Part shown: positions 42,301 through 53,420 of the stretch, piece after piece
Numbering within the stretch: position 1 is the first letter of the stretch
How the letters are laid out: each line of letters opens with the position of its first letter
From: Vitis vinifera
Taxonomy: Eukaryota; Streptophyta; Magnoliopsida; Vitales; Vitaceae
Assembly: GCF_030704535.1 (NCBI RefSeq)
Contig: NC_081812.1
Coordinates: 15,039,001-15,103,000 of the forward strand
Direction: 5' to 3'
DNA length: 64,000 nucleotides
Made by a program: the position numbers and the translations under genes
The notes under the pieces: model-generated
The model's database searches: none
The model's input: only the letters and a program-made list of their open reading frames with translations
Told to the model about the DNA's origin: nothing

Positions 42301-45300
42301 TGCGGATGTAGCAAAATTGAAATTGGGTAGACTTGGGGATAAGGTCTGGTTGGAAGTGGGAAGGAGGGTAAAGTCTGGTAGATTAGAGCAGCTGAGTCGT
42401 TGCTTAGTGGGTAGATGGGAAAAGGTGGAGAACCATCCCCCTGAGTTGGATTACCTAAAAAACTGGGCTGTCCACGCTTGGCTCCTTAAAGGCAAGCTGG
42501 ACATAGCTGTAATGGGAGGTGGGCTAATGCTCTTTAAGTTCGAATTGGTTAGTGAGGCCGAGCGTGTTCTTGCTAGAGGGAAGAGAAAGGTTTTAGGCAG
42601 TGTATTATTGATGGAAAGATGGCACCCGGAGGTGGGGTGTTTTAGCAATGGAGCCTTTGCTAACAAGGTATGGGTGAGAGTGGTAGGTCTTCCCCTTCAC
42701 TTATGGAATCGAGAGGTGTTTAAGTTGATAGGAGATGGTTGTGGTGGGTTCATTGTTGTGGACAACAAGACGGATTCAATGGCAGAGTTGCAATGGGCTA
42801 GAATGTTGGTGAAAACGATGGGCAGGGACACACCTTCCTCCGTCCAGATTGTGGATGAGATGGGGTGCTTCTCAATCCAGCTGTGGTGGGAATCCCCACC
42901 TTGGTTCTCTCAGGTGGTGCCGGCGGGAAGTGGTCTTGGGAAAGGGGCTGCAGTGGCTGTAGCAAATACAGGGAGTGGGTCTCGTGATGAGTGCAGAGGA
43001 GGCGTGTTGGTGAAGGTTGGACAGCCAAAGGAGTAGAGGGGAGTAGCTGAGCCGCCCTATGGTAGCTCTTCAAAAGGGGTTACAGGCTTTCCATCTGAGT
43101 TGGCTGAAAGGGGGCTTGGAGCGGAGGTGACTGATGGAGAAGATAGCCTTGGGATTAGAAGTCAAGGTGTAGGGAAATCAGCAAGTTTGGGAGGTTTTAA
43201 ATCCGGGCCAGCAGCTTGTGATTATGGGCCCATCTGGGAGGCCCAATTCAGGAGCGGGCTTGGAGAGGCTTGTCTCAAGCCAACCTATGAGGGAGCCCAG
43301 ATGGTTGGGCCAGATTGTGAGCCGAGGCCCATCACGTTAAAAGGGTGGGTAATGGGCTGCGAGGATAGGCCTTTTCTCATAAAGGGCTCGATTGTGGGCT
43401 GCGAAGGGAGGGCCGACATGGGTTTTGAGCCTGAGTTGGGGGGGATAAAAGGAAATAGGGCTTTTCCTCATGCCGAGGTCGAGAAGATGGAAATTAGGGC
43501 TACGATGGAAGCTTCGGGTGGCCAAGATAAGGAGGACGGGGGGTCTCTTGCTTTCTCGGAGGAGATTGGAGGGATTCAGAGTCTCTCACGGTGAAAGCGA
43601 GAGCGCGAATGACTGAAGAAGCTTTGTCAGCTGAGGCATCCAGGTACGAGTCCGTTACCGATGTTTTTGGGGGGGATCGGGTCCTCTTCTCTTCTTCTCC
43701 TCTCTCTGGGTGCGATCAGGCTATGGTGGTGGGGGGTGTTACGGGTACGGTAGTCATTGAAGAAGGTGTTGGGTATCAAGCTCCGTTGCGTGCTGTGCTA
43801 ATTGATGGCAGTCCGTGGGAGACGGGTACAGAGGGGGAAAAGAATATGGGTATCAGGTCACAGGAGAGTGAGGATCTGGAGGAAGAAGAGGACCAAGGTA
43901 GCAGTTGGGATGACAGTAGCTTGGCTAAGTTCAGTAAGACTCTGGGGTTCTCGACAGATGGTGTTGAAGGGGAAATTCTTAAATTACTGTTAAGGCTGAA
44001 AACTAGAAGGGATCAAGGCAAGAAGAAAGGAATTTCAGGAATGACTAGGTTTGATAGGGAAGTGAAAAAATTGGAATGGTCGATTAATTATGAAGGAGAA
44101 AGCAGGAAGAAAGGTTCGGATAGAAGAAATGGGGATAGAGCTCTGTGTTTTAAATGAAGATTAAAATCTTATCTTGGAATGTCTGGGGGGTGAATGACAA
44201 AAATAAGAGGAGTTTAATTAAGGCCTTAATCAGATCCCAAAAAGTGGACTTGGTATGCCTGCAGGAGACTAAAATGTCACAGATGTCTTTAGGGGTGGTG
44301 AGAAGTCTTGGAGTGGGGAGATTTTTAGATTGGGGAGTTCTGAATGTGAGAGGGGCAGCTGGAGGGGTGCTGGTTTTTTGGGATAAAAGAGTGTTGGAGC
44401 TGGTAGGGATGGAGGTGGGTCTCTTCTCCATTTCCTGCCGGTTCAAAGAACTGTGAAGATGGATTTAGTTGGATTTTTTCAGGAGTGTATGGCCCTACCT
44501 TGAAGAGATATAGAGAGCTGTTTTGGGAAGAGCTAGGGGCCATCCGCGGGCTCTAGAGCGATCCTTGGTGTATCGGAGGAGACTTCAATTTGATTAGATT
44601 TCCGAATGAGAGTGGAAGAGGGGGGAGGTTGTCTTTTTCAATGAGAAGATTTTCGGAAGTGATTGATGACCTGGACTTGAGGGATCTCCCCCTTCAGGGG
44701 GGTCCATTCACCTGGAGCGGAGGTTTGAACAATCAAGCTATGTTTAGGCTAGATCGTTTCTTGGTGTCGGAGGATTGGGAGGGTCACTTTAAGGGGGCAG
44801 TGCAGTGTACTCTTCCTAGGCCTGTGTCCGACCACTTCCCTATTCTATTGGATGGGGGAGGGGTTAGAAGAGGTCTTGTCCCTTTCCAGTTTGAAAATAT
44901 GTGGCTTAAGGAGGAGGGTTTTAAGGACTTGTTGAAGGGGTGGTGGCAAAGTCTAAGTTTCAATGGTTCTTTTAGTTTCATCCTTGCTGAGAAGTTGAAG
45001 GCTTTGAAGGCTATTTTAAAGTCGTGGAACAAGGATGTTTTTGGGCAGGTGGGAGTCAATAAGAAATTGGCCCTGGACAAGGTGATTTTCTGGGATGGTC
45101 AGGAAAAGCTTCGCTCCTTATCATTGGAGGAACTGGAAGCTAGAAAGGTAGCAAAGGGGGACTTCAAAAAATGGGCTCTAATGGAGGAGGTTTATTGGAG
45201 ACAAAAATCAAGAGAAGTATGGCTAAGGGAGGGTGATAGAAACACAGGCTTTTTTCATAAAATGGCTAACTCCCATAGAAGGAGAAATTGCCTGTCCAAG

Positions 45301-48300
45301 ATTAAAGTTGACGGAGTATGGTTAACAGAGGAGCAGGAGATAAAGGGGAGTGTGGTTAGAGCTTTTAAGGACCAGTTGACTGACCCGGGGGGCTGGCACA
45401 CATCTATGGAAGGTTTGGACTTTAATAGAATTGGAGATGAGGATGCAGCTAGACTGGAGGAGGTATTTTCAGAGGAAGAGGTCTTCCAGGCTCTTTCAGA
45501 CCTGAACGGGGACAAGGCTCCGGGTCTAGATGGTTTCCCCCTTAGTTTCTGGCAATTTTGTTGGGATTTTTTCAAAGAAGAGGTTATGGGTTTTTTGATA
45601 GAATTTCATGAGCGTGGCAGATTCGTCAGGAGCCTGAATTCGACCTTCCTGGTCCTAATCCCAAAAAAAGCAGGCGCCGAGGACCTTAGAGACTTCAGAC
45701 CGATCAGTTTGGTAGGCGGATTGTATAAACTATTGGCAAAAGTGCTAGCTAACAAGCTTAAGAAGGTAGTAGGCAAAGTGGTGTCTTCAGCTCAAAACGC
45801 CTTTGTTGAAGGAAGACAGATTCTCGATGCTGCCCTTATTGCCAATGAGGCAATAGATTCTTTGTTGAAACGGAACGAGAGTGGGGTGTTATGTAAATTG
45901 GACTTAGAGAAGGCATACGATCACATAAACTGGAATTTTTTGCTATTTGTATTGCAAAGCATGGGATTTGGGGAGAAGTGGACCGGGTGGATCTCCTGGT
46001 GCTTCTCTACAGCAACGTTTTCAGTCTTGGTCAATGGCACTCCGGAAGGCTATTTCAACAGTTCAAGGGGGTTGCGTCAGGGGGACCCCCTATCCCCTTA
46101 TCTTTTTGTGATAGGAATGGAGGCCCTTAGTAGGCTGATCCATAGAGCAGTGGGGGGAGGGTTCCTATCAGGTTGTAGAGTCAATGGAAGGGGTGGGGAT
46201 GGGGCTTTGGTCTCTCATTTGCTGTTTGCCGACGACACTTTAGTGTTTTGTGAAGCTTCTGAAGATCAGATGGTTCACTTAAGCTGGTTGATGATGTGGT
46301 TTGAAGCTATATCAGGTTTGAGAATCAACTTGGACAAAAGCGAAATTTTGCCGGTTGGTAGAGTGGAGAATTTGGAGACTTTGGCTCTCGAGGCTGGCTG
46401 TAAAGTGGGCAGGCTGCCTTCTTCTTATTTGGGGATTCCTTTGGGGGCGAACCACAAGTCTGTGGCTGTTTGGGATGGGGTGGAAGAGAGATTTCGGAAA
46501 CGACTGGCCTTGTGGAAGAGACAATTTATTTCCAAAAGAGAGAGAATCACTCTAATTCGGAGTACATTGTCAAGTATGCCCATATACTTGATGTCTTTAC
46601 TTCGAATGCCAAGAGTGGTTAGTCTAAGGTTGGAAAAAATTCAAAGGGATTTCTTGTGGGGAGGGGGTGCTTTGGAAAGGAAGCCTCACCTAGTTAATTG
46701 GGATACCATTTGTTTGGACAAAAGGAAGGGGGGCTTGGGAGTTAGACGTCTATCCACCCTTAATAGGGCCCTTCTTTGCAAGTGGAATTGGCGTTTTGCG
46801 AATGAAAGGGAGAACTTTTGGAGGCATGTCATTAGTAGGAAGTTCGGGGAGGAAGAAGGGGGTTGGGTTTCTAGAGAAGTTAGGGAGAGTTATGGAGTAG
46901 GATTTTGGAAGGAAATAAGGAAGGAAGGTGCCCTTATGCAAAATAAAGTTGTTTTTTCAGTGGGGAATGGTAGAAGGGTAAAATTTTGGAAAGATAAATG
47001 GTGGGGGAACTTCGCCTTATGCAATTCTTTTCCCTCCTTGTATGCTTTTGCCTCCTCTAAGGAGGCTTGGGTAGAAGAGTTTTGGGATTCTTCGGGAGAG
47101 GAAGGGGTTTGGAGTCCTAGATTCTCTAAGCCCTTCAATGATTGGGAGGTGGAGGAGGTGGAGAGGCTTCTTTTAACAATCCGAGGTGCAAGGCTTATTC
47201 CTCTTATGGAAGATAGAATGATGTGGAAAGTGACTTCGAATGGGATTTTTTCAGTTAAATCCCTCTATAATGATCTATCTTCAAGAAGAGCTGGTCTTTT
47301 CCCTCATGGTTTGATCTGGAGCCCTAGTGTGCCTTCCAAAGTGAGTTTTTTCGCTTGGGAGGCTTCTTGGGGTAAGGTGCTAACTATGGATCAACTTAAA
47401 AAGAGGGGATGGGCTCTTGCTAATAGATGTTTTCTGTGCTGTGAGGAAGAGGAGTCTATTGATCTTATTCTTATACATTGCTCCAGGGCAAGAGTTTTAT
47501 GGGAGTTATTGTTCGCCCTTTTTGGAGTGTTTTGGGTCCTCCCATTTTCGGCTAGAGATACCCTTATTGAATGGAGGGGCTTTATGTTGGGCAAGAAGCG
47601 TAGAAAGGTGTGGAAGGCAGCCTCGTTGTACCTTTTTTGGGCAGTTTGGATGGAAAGAAACAGGATTGCATTCGATAATGAGGACTTTTCGGTTCATAGG
47701 TTGAAAAAATTCTTTTGTTTATAATCTTTGGGTGTGGACAAAGTCAGTTATAAATGAAGGTCCTCTTCCTTTACTTAAGTTTTTTTGATTGGCTAGGCGC
47801 TAGATGAGGGATGGTTTTGTATCTTCTCTTCTTTTGTTTGTGCCTTAAGGGGCCTTTTGTATACTCCCTGTATGCTTTGGGTTTTCCTCAAGGTGCCCAT
47901 TTTCTAATATATTTCTGTTTTTGCCTATTAAAAAAAAATAACATGAATTAAAATAAATTGACACCAATGAATAGATATAAGAAGATACTAACCTTTTTGA
48001 AGAGGTATACACTCTGGACATAAAAATGTGGCATTGAATTCTTTGTTCTTGAAATGAACATATTTTCCATCAGAAGCTATAAAATCAGAAAGGCAGAACT
48101 CCCACTCATCGAACACATCATCTGATTTTATGCTGTCCTTTTCATAGAACCCACAGCGCTTGCATTTTTTAACTGCAATTTCTGTCAGAGGCTGAAAACA
48201 TTTCACAATTACATTATTAGCTACTCCACAAAAGCAATGCTTAACTGCTTCAGCTGAACTAAGCTTAAACGGTTAGAACATGGCAAACACATAAGCTCAC

Positions 48301-51300
48301 ATATAAATGAACACCTGCACAAAAGCATTTTCAAGCTTCTCAGTAAAAAGCCCAATGAACAAATTTTCACCACATTTCTATCCAATAAGTAGGTTCATTA
48401 ACATTGCACCACGTATGGGTGCTTGGTGTGACAGTCATTGGGCAGAAGAACATCATTTTTATTAGTACATGTGTGGTTGAGAGATGCCGAAAGACCAACA
48501 AGCATGTAGACCTTTTGCTCACAGCATGGGCCGTGACATTGGTAAGGTCAATCTCCAAATAAATTAATAAGGCCAATCACACATCACAAATGTAGAGGAA
48601 ATGAGTGCTTTTTCTTTTCTTTTCTTTTTTTATTTTATTTATTTATTTATTTTTGATAGGCAAATGAAGAGGAAATGATATAATCACTACTACTTTGTCC
48701 AAGCTCACAAACCCCAAATTCAAGCCTTTACAGGTCTCCAAATCAGTTTGAAGGTTCAGCAAATACCACAACAATAAATAGCCCATCATGAAAAGCTATT
48801 CAATGAAAAGAAGAAAAATACAAGCCTGGAAGACATTCATGATTTATCACTGCAGATGCCTATGCAAATGTCAGTTGTCGGGCTATCCCAATGAATGAAG
48901 CAAACTATGAGTTCTAATTTTTTTCAAAATATTGAAAGCAATCTTCCCCACAAAAATATAATAGGCAGAAGATATACAACTGCTTGCTAGTGATTTTCTA
49001 TTTCGTGAAACCTGATGAGCATTCTCACTCTCCTTTGGTTTAGATTAAGACCTATTTCAGCATATTTCCTAATTCTGCAAGAAGTTAGGTCATCTACATA
49101 TACTCTAGGACTAGTTAGTCAAGAATCATACTCAGTCTTGATAAGCATAGATTCAGGAAGCATCCAGTTACAGGAGGCAACATACGTCTAGAAGCATGAC
49201 AGCGTGTTCTTCAGAGTTCGCTCAACTGGCAAAGGTCCTAAAATGCAAATTGTTTGTTCTTATGTAGGCTCTTCTTTTGCACAGTTTTACAGTTTCTATG
49301 ACAGAGGTAGAAGTGAATTTCTTCCAACTCTATTTGCTAGGAGCTTCTGGAACTTGGTTCAACTTAATAGCAAACTCATAACTAAAGAAGAACCACAAAT
49401 AGAGTATTTGGAGGAACTTATTATTGGTCATGAGAATAGGATTCTTTAATTGCTCGCATGCATCATGGAGAAAACTAAAGTACCCATAAAAGCACTTCAT
49501 GAAACTCATGTGCAGTTTTGACAAAGATAAGCTAGAACAAAAATATATTTCTAAAAGTGTAGCAAACATCCCAGAGAAAAGGATCATTCTCTACAAACCT
49601 GCCAAGATTCTTCACCCTTAAAAGTATATAAGACATGTGTTTTCTTCACATCTGGTATAACTGTCATATTCTCTCCTTGACATTGAAAATAAAATGTTGG
49701 TTTTTCTAGCCACTCGTGGGTTTTAAAAATCACAACAGAATCAAGTGTAACAATTGCAGAAGATATGAACCCTGAAAAGGAGACATTGTCACCAAACAGT
49801 CAGACACTGAGTAAGAAGAACCTAAAACTTTCAGATAGAATTTACAAAAGCATTTAAAACTTAAGCATATAAGTTAATGTTATCAAGAAAGATAAACTTT
49901 AAAAACTTTTCAACACAAATTTTCCCCAAACAAGTTTTCTCAACATTAATAAACCAAAGAAAATTCGTTCACATACCTCAATTTTCACCAAAAGCTCAGG
50001 AAAATCACTATAGAGAATTAAATATCACAGAAGAAAGAATAAACACAGGTGCAATCCAATAGAGGGTCAATCCCAGTCTTGAAGTTATTGTTCAACATCA
50101 TCAATATTGGTGGTGAAAGATTCTCACTTGCCTCTAATAACAATAATAAAAACAAAATAACAAGAAGAACAACAACATAAATAGCTTTCTAACTATTACA
50201 AAATGAATATATATATGAAAAAAAAGAGCAATCACATCAAGTTATGTTGATGCGACCTCCATCAACTCTCTTTTAGTCTTTTTGGGTGCCTACAAATATT
50301 CCCATTCTTGGAATTCTCAACTGAAACAAATTTCACTTATGCACAGGGGTATCCCAGACTTTAGCTGTTTTTCTTAATATCTCCAAATCACGAGTCCTAA
50401 ACTTAGCCACTTGTTATTTCTTGGATACCATAGAAGTTCTAGCCTATGCCAACTGCAGAAGGTGCCAAAGAATATAATAGACATTTATATTTATATATTT
50501 ATTTTAATATTTATAAAAAAATCAAATTTATACAAAAATAAAAGGATATAAATATAAAATAAATTGGCTAACTTTACCAATATATAGCAGTGGAATCTCT
50601 TTCCCTGTGGATGAATCTTAAATTAGCCACTCAAGGACACAAGTGCACCACTTTTATCACCACTTCCTTTTATCTCTTTAGCCATTACCTCTATCTTTCC
50701 CAATGAAACCTAACACTTTCCCAGCAAAGGGATGAACCATGGACCCCTGGATATTTTATCCAATTGAATGCTTGTGAAGTAATCAAATGCTCTGAGCACA
50801 TACAGATGTAGCATATATTCTTGTTTACTTATCAAAAAAACAAAAAAGAGAGAGCTCTTGACCTATATACGAAGAAGAGTTCTTGGAGGACGGATTGTAA
50901 TAAAGGCTAAGCAATTCATCTAATAGTGTTTGCATGGAATAACCACGAGTATCACTGCCCACCCAAAACGCATAATGCTTCTTGCATAAGCAAAGAGTGA
51001 CGTTTGTAGGTTTTTTGTCCACTGCATGTACAATTAACTAGTACCCAGCTTAAACAGTTATCCACCCACAGCTTACCTATCAGTACTGGGGGATTATTTT
51101 CTTGATACTCTTTCTCTGGGTTATGCCCTTTATATGGTGTGCCGAGGCAGCATGGCTTGTTTATTGAATAACATACTTGTCTCTTAGGTGTCATTTTGCC
51201 CAAAACTCAGGGTCAAGCTCCATGGAGGTTCTCTTAGGACTGGGAGAAGAGCCAGACAATACATAGCTCTGTACGATAAAAGAGGTCAAGCCTCTGTATT

Positions 51301-52012
51301 TCTAACAGACACTCGCCTTTACTAAAAGTTGCTTTGTATAAAGTCAAAAAGAGATCAAATTTGGAGGTAATTAAGATGATCATCAAGCTAGGTATTATGG
51401 TAAGCCCATGATTTCAATGAGAGTTTATAATTGTGTTCCTCCATATCGAGTTTATTAGGTGGATGCCACCACGAAGGGGTTTTTTTTCTTTTGATCATTG
51501 TTAGACATGGACCAAAAAGGCTGACACAAAAAAAAATATAATTATGCAACACTGCCCTAGCTGCATGAATAATACGACAATTGATAGCCACGGCCCTATT
51601 GCTTAAACCGTTGGTACCATAGCTCCCAAATGTCTACCAGCTCATGTTCTCAGTATGGAATTTGTTTGTGCCATAGATGGATAGATAGATAGATACCAAA
51701 ACTCTTTTGCTTAAGAGTCGGCTCGCCATCATTCATCTCCTCCAATCTCAACTCTCAAAAGCCCTAAAAACTAACATCAGTTCAATAAGAAACCGTAATT
51801 GAATCAAAAGTCCTTCGTTGCACACACTGCTAGTCAAAATTATATCATAATTTCGGACGAATTTTTAATTAACAGCTGAACTCAAATGAACAAGCAAATA
51901 AATAAATCGTTTGTTTCCCAAGACTTTTACCTGGAAAGCAGCTGAGGACGATCCAACAGACAAGAAAATGAGAAGAAACCCTAAAATTGGGCAGAAACCG
52001 AATCGGCGACAT
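39330..52012 (-). CDS. Type I single-pass membrane protein, plant-conserved, function unknown
   Basis: Four exons on the minus strand: 51931-52012, 49599-49771, 47993-48191 and 39330-39541. They join in phase to 221 residues. A hydrophobic N-terminus (residues about 13-33, including FLVCWIVLSCF) looks like a signal peptide. The lumenal or outer part carries two CxxC pairs (C95/C98 and C143/C146) and sequons such as NMT and NAT. A single membrane span covers about residues 167-189. The short cytosolic tail is first basic (KRKREQDQ) and then acidic (FEDGDDIEDELAL). This layout suggests a secretory-pathway or cell-surface protein with a disulfide- or zinc-stabilised ectodomain; its function is unknown to me. 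Intron 3 is about 8.45 kb and contains a near-complete LINE on the opposite strand plus older LINE pieces. Because all four exons are intact and in frame, the gene appears functional despite the insertions. Confidence 0.82.
39860..40695 (+). mobile_element. Decayed LINE ORF2 fragments in intron 3
   Basis: On the plus strand, 39880-40080 reads as the linker between endonuclease and reverse transcriptase of this LINE family (L-K-G-D-L-N-V-W-N-K-E-V-L-G-N). The part 40485-40690 continues it (a GDKTDKNTNFFTK block equivalent to GDRNTGFFHK in the full copy). About 400 bases of unrelated sequence lie between the two. Many stops make it an old relic. Confidence 0.6.
40700..40890. repeat. Small AT-rich repeat, possible hAT-type MITE relic
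   Basis: The segment has GTGTGTTTAATAGT at one side and AAGCACT/AGTGCT blocks facing each other inside it (near 40789 and 40876). This is the look of a degenerate MITE. Ends and target duplication are not clear. Confidence 0.3.
40895..41395 (-). mobile_element. LINE reverse-transcriptase fragment in intron 3
   Basis: On the minus strand this piece runs from the catalytic region (a FANDT variant of FADDT near 41330), through a GCRVGELPSPYLGLPLDAPF block, to EKIQRDLDSMW near 40900. It matches the RT C-terminal third of the full LINE next to it, but with Asn for the first catalytic Asp and several stops. It is a separate, older insertion in the opposite orientation. Confidence 0.75.
41834..44157 (+). 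pseudogene. LINE ORF1 (gag-like, DUF4283-type), with one stop and one frameshift
   Basis: From the ATG at 41834 the frame is open to a TAG at 43034-43036. It continues in the same frame to 43594, then shifts by one base near 43590 and runs on to the TGA at 44155-44157. The N-terminal part (FTVESKAFELVIDE, then WIRFGDASL) and the middle (ELDYLKNWAVHAWLLKG) match the nucleic-acid-binding ORF1 of plant L1 elements. Near the C-terminal end is KKLEWSINYEG, a conserved end motif. No CCHC knuckle is obvious. The product would bind LINE RNA. The two lesions are simple point-type changes, so this is a recently inactivated copy. Confidence 0.85.
44154..47724 (+). pseudogene. LINE ORF2 (endonuclease-reverse transcriptase), with one frameshift and one stop
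   Basis: The ATG at 44154 overlaps the ORF1 stop in the four bases ATGA. The endonuclease domain begins MKIKILSWNVWGVNDKNKR, with the VCLQETK motif following. The frame breaks at about 44450 (TGA at 44454-44456) and resumes in another frame. A TAG at 44554-44556 sits just before CIGGDFNLIRF. From there it is open to 47724. The reverse transcriptase has DFRPISLVGGLYKLLAKVLA, RQILDAALIANE, RGLRQGDPLSPYLFVIGMEA and the catalytic FADDT at 46225-46239. A C-terminal zinc-finger-like RVT domain (FFAWEASWGKVLT ... CFLCCEEEESIDLILIHC) and WMERNRIAF close it. It is the L1-type enzyme that nicks the target and copies its RNA. Confidence 0.93.
47993..48191 (-). other. Exon 3 of the type I membrane protein gene
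   Basis: Listed separately because it lies only about 35 bases beyond the right target repeat of the LINE. It encodes residues 86-151 with both CxxC pairs. Acceptor (TTTTCAG) and donor (AAAAG|GTTAG) are intact on the minus strand, so the insertion spared the splice sites. Confidence 0.85.
48600..48672. repeat. T-rich simple run with LINE-like end
   Basis: CTTTT and TTTA repeats are followed by TTTTTGATAGGCAAATG, which resembles the reverse of the LINE tail motif. It could be a very short LINE tail on the minus strand inside intron 2 of the membrane-protein gene. Confidence 0.35.
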
Positions 52013-52194
52013 GGGGATTCTTTGATCGGTTGCAGAGAATATGGATGAAAATTTTGGGAAGATCTCCCTCGTTGATACTTGCGTTCAAAGAAATGACCGC
52101 CTTGCATCGCTTCTCTGCCACGCCGAAGCGTAGTTCGCACCCAAATAACGGCCACTTATTTGTCGCCACGTTAGATGTGGGACCTACTTTTGGA

Positions 52195-52270
52195 CACGTG
52201 ATGCTTACATGGCGGACAAGGAGGATTAGTGGTGGAGAGGAGTCCGGAATAGGACATGGGATCCACGTGG
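52195..52270. promoter_or_regulatory. Pair of G-box (CACGTG) elements
   Basis: CACGTG occurs at 52195-52200 and again within the perfect palindrome CCACGTGG at 52263-52270. Both lie 180-260 bases upstream of the start of the minus-strand membrane-protein gene. G-boxes bind plant bZIP and bHLH factors and often mark light, stress or abscisic-acid control. A related TTACGTGTCG lies at 52408. The functional meaning here is inference. Confidence 0.55.
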
Positions 52271-53332
52271 CAGCATCGTAACGTACTTAATGGTGTTGCT
52301 GGGGACGGAATTCTGGTTCTATCCTCGTTGTTCTACGAGTCGCCGCATCAGAACCGTCGAGATTTTAGACTTTGAAGGATAGTCATCTTTGACTGATGAA
52401 GAGGTTTACGTGTCGATCTGCCTGCGATTCTACTTAATGGGGTCATCAAATATTGCAATAAAATCATTGAAATAACAAATTCGAGGCGGTCGAATAATAG
52501 GCATTATAAATAGATGTAAGAATTTCTCTACGGTGAATAAATTGTTATGTCATCCTTATTAATATATATTTATATTTTCTTAAAGGTCAATCATGTTGTT
52601 GTCGCATTAATTTTTTATCGAACTATTTTTAGATTTTTCCTCAATTTTTATACCTTCTCACGAACGCAAGTGTCATCTTTTCAATAGTTTAAATCAAAAT
52701 GGTTTATAATATAAAATATTCTTTGGATCTTTATAATAGAATTCAGGTTAAAATGATTTTCTATATGTGTCAATAATATAAATCATTGTTTATGTTTATG
52801 GGAATACAATCTTATTTTTATTTATTAGAATACTTTGGATTGTGTTTGATATGATATGACTCTTATTATGAATACGTTTCATCCGTATTCATAAGAGTAC
52901 AACTTAACTTGTGTTTATAAGTATATAATTCAATATCCATGTTCTCATGAATTTGGGTAATGATTATAATGTCCTCTTGACATGCATGCTATTTTTAACC
53001 TTTAGAAACTATCAAATTGTAAACTTGGCATTAGAGAAGGATTTACGGCATACGTTCAGATTTTTGACTATTTACCTGTGGGCACCCTAAAACTTCGGCA
53101 GTTCCAGCATTGACCCAAAAAAAGTGGTACGTGTTTGATTTACTAAAATAACAAATGGAACTGGAGTCTTGCCCCATTATGTTAACAAAACTACGAACAT
53201 TGCCCTTGTTATGGTAAAAATAATAGTGATATAAATTCAATTATTTGACATAAAAAGTATATGAACTTGCAATTGGTTAAAGGAAAAAAGGTGGCAGCAC
53301 AAGAGAGGCATGGCAGTCTGGTAGATTAGTCT
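52271..53332. other. Intergenic between divergent genes
   Basis: The membrane-protein gene (minus) and the CAP gene (plus) point away from each other. The DNA between them is AT-rich and without coding signal. CATATTCATAAGAG-like repeats near 52870-52900 form a weak inverted repeat (ATGAATACGTTTCATCCGTATTCAT). Confidence 0.5.
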
Positions 53333-53338
53333 TATAAA
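53333..53338 (+). promoter_or_regulatory. TATA box of the CAP/PR-1-like gene
   Basis: TATAAA, 88 bases before the first in-frame ATG and 172 before the second. A start about 30 bases downstream would place both ATGs within the transcript. Confidence 0.6.
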
Positions 53339-53420
53339 CAGAGTCAATTTGAGAACCCGAATAAAATAAACCACCCTCTCTCCTCCACCTCTTTTAGCTG
53401 CCGCTCTCAAGGCTCAAGCT

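Larger units (their letters stand above)
41776..47958 (+). mobile_element. Near-full-length L1-type LINE with target duplication
   Basis: The body is 41798-47936, about 6.1 kb. It is flanked by a 22-bp direct repeat (41776-41797 and 47937-47958) that differs at one position, as left by target-primed reverse transcription. The 3' end carries GTATACTCCCTGTATGC and a short A tail (47930-47938). ORF1 and ORF2 are described separately. It sits in intron 3 of the minus-strand membrane-protein gene, in the opposite direction to that gene. The preserved target repeat and long open RT frame point to a fairly recent insertion, although four coding lesions make it non-autonomous now. Confidence 0.95.

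Noticed and set aside
43100-44157. Open frames of 164 and 188 codons as separate genes
   Set aside because: They are the continuation of LINE ORF1 after one stop and one frameshift, ending exactly at the ORF2 start.
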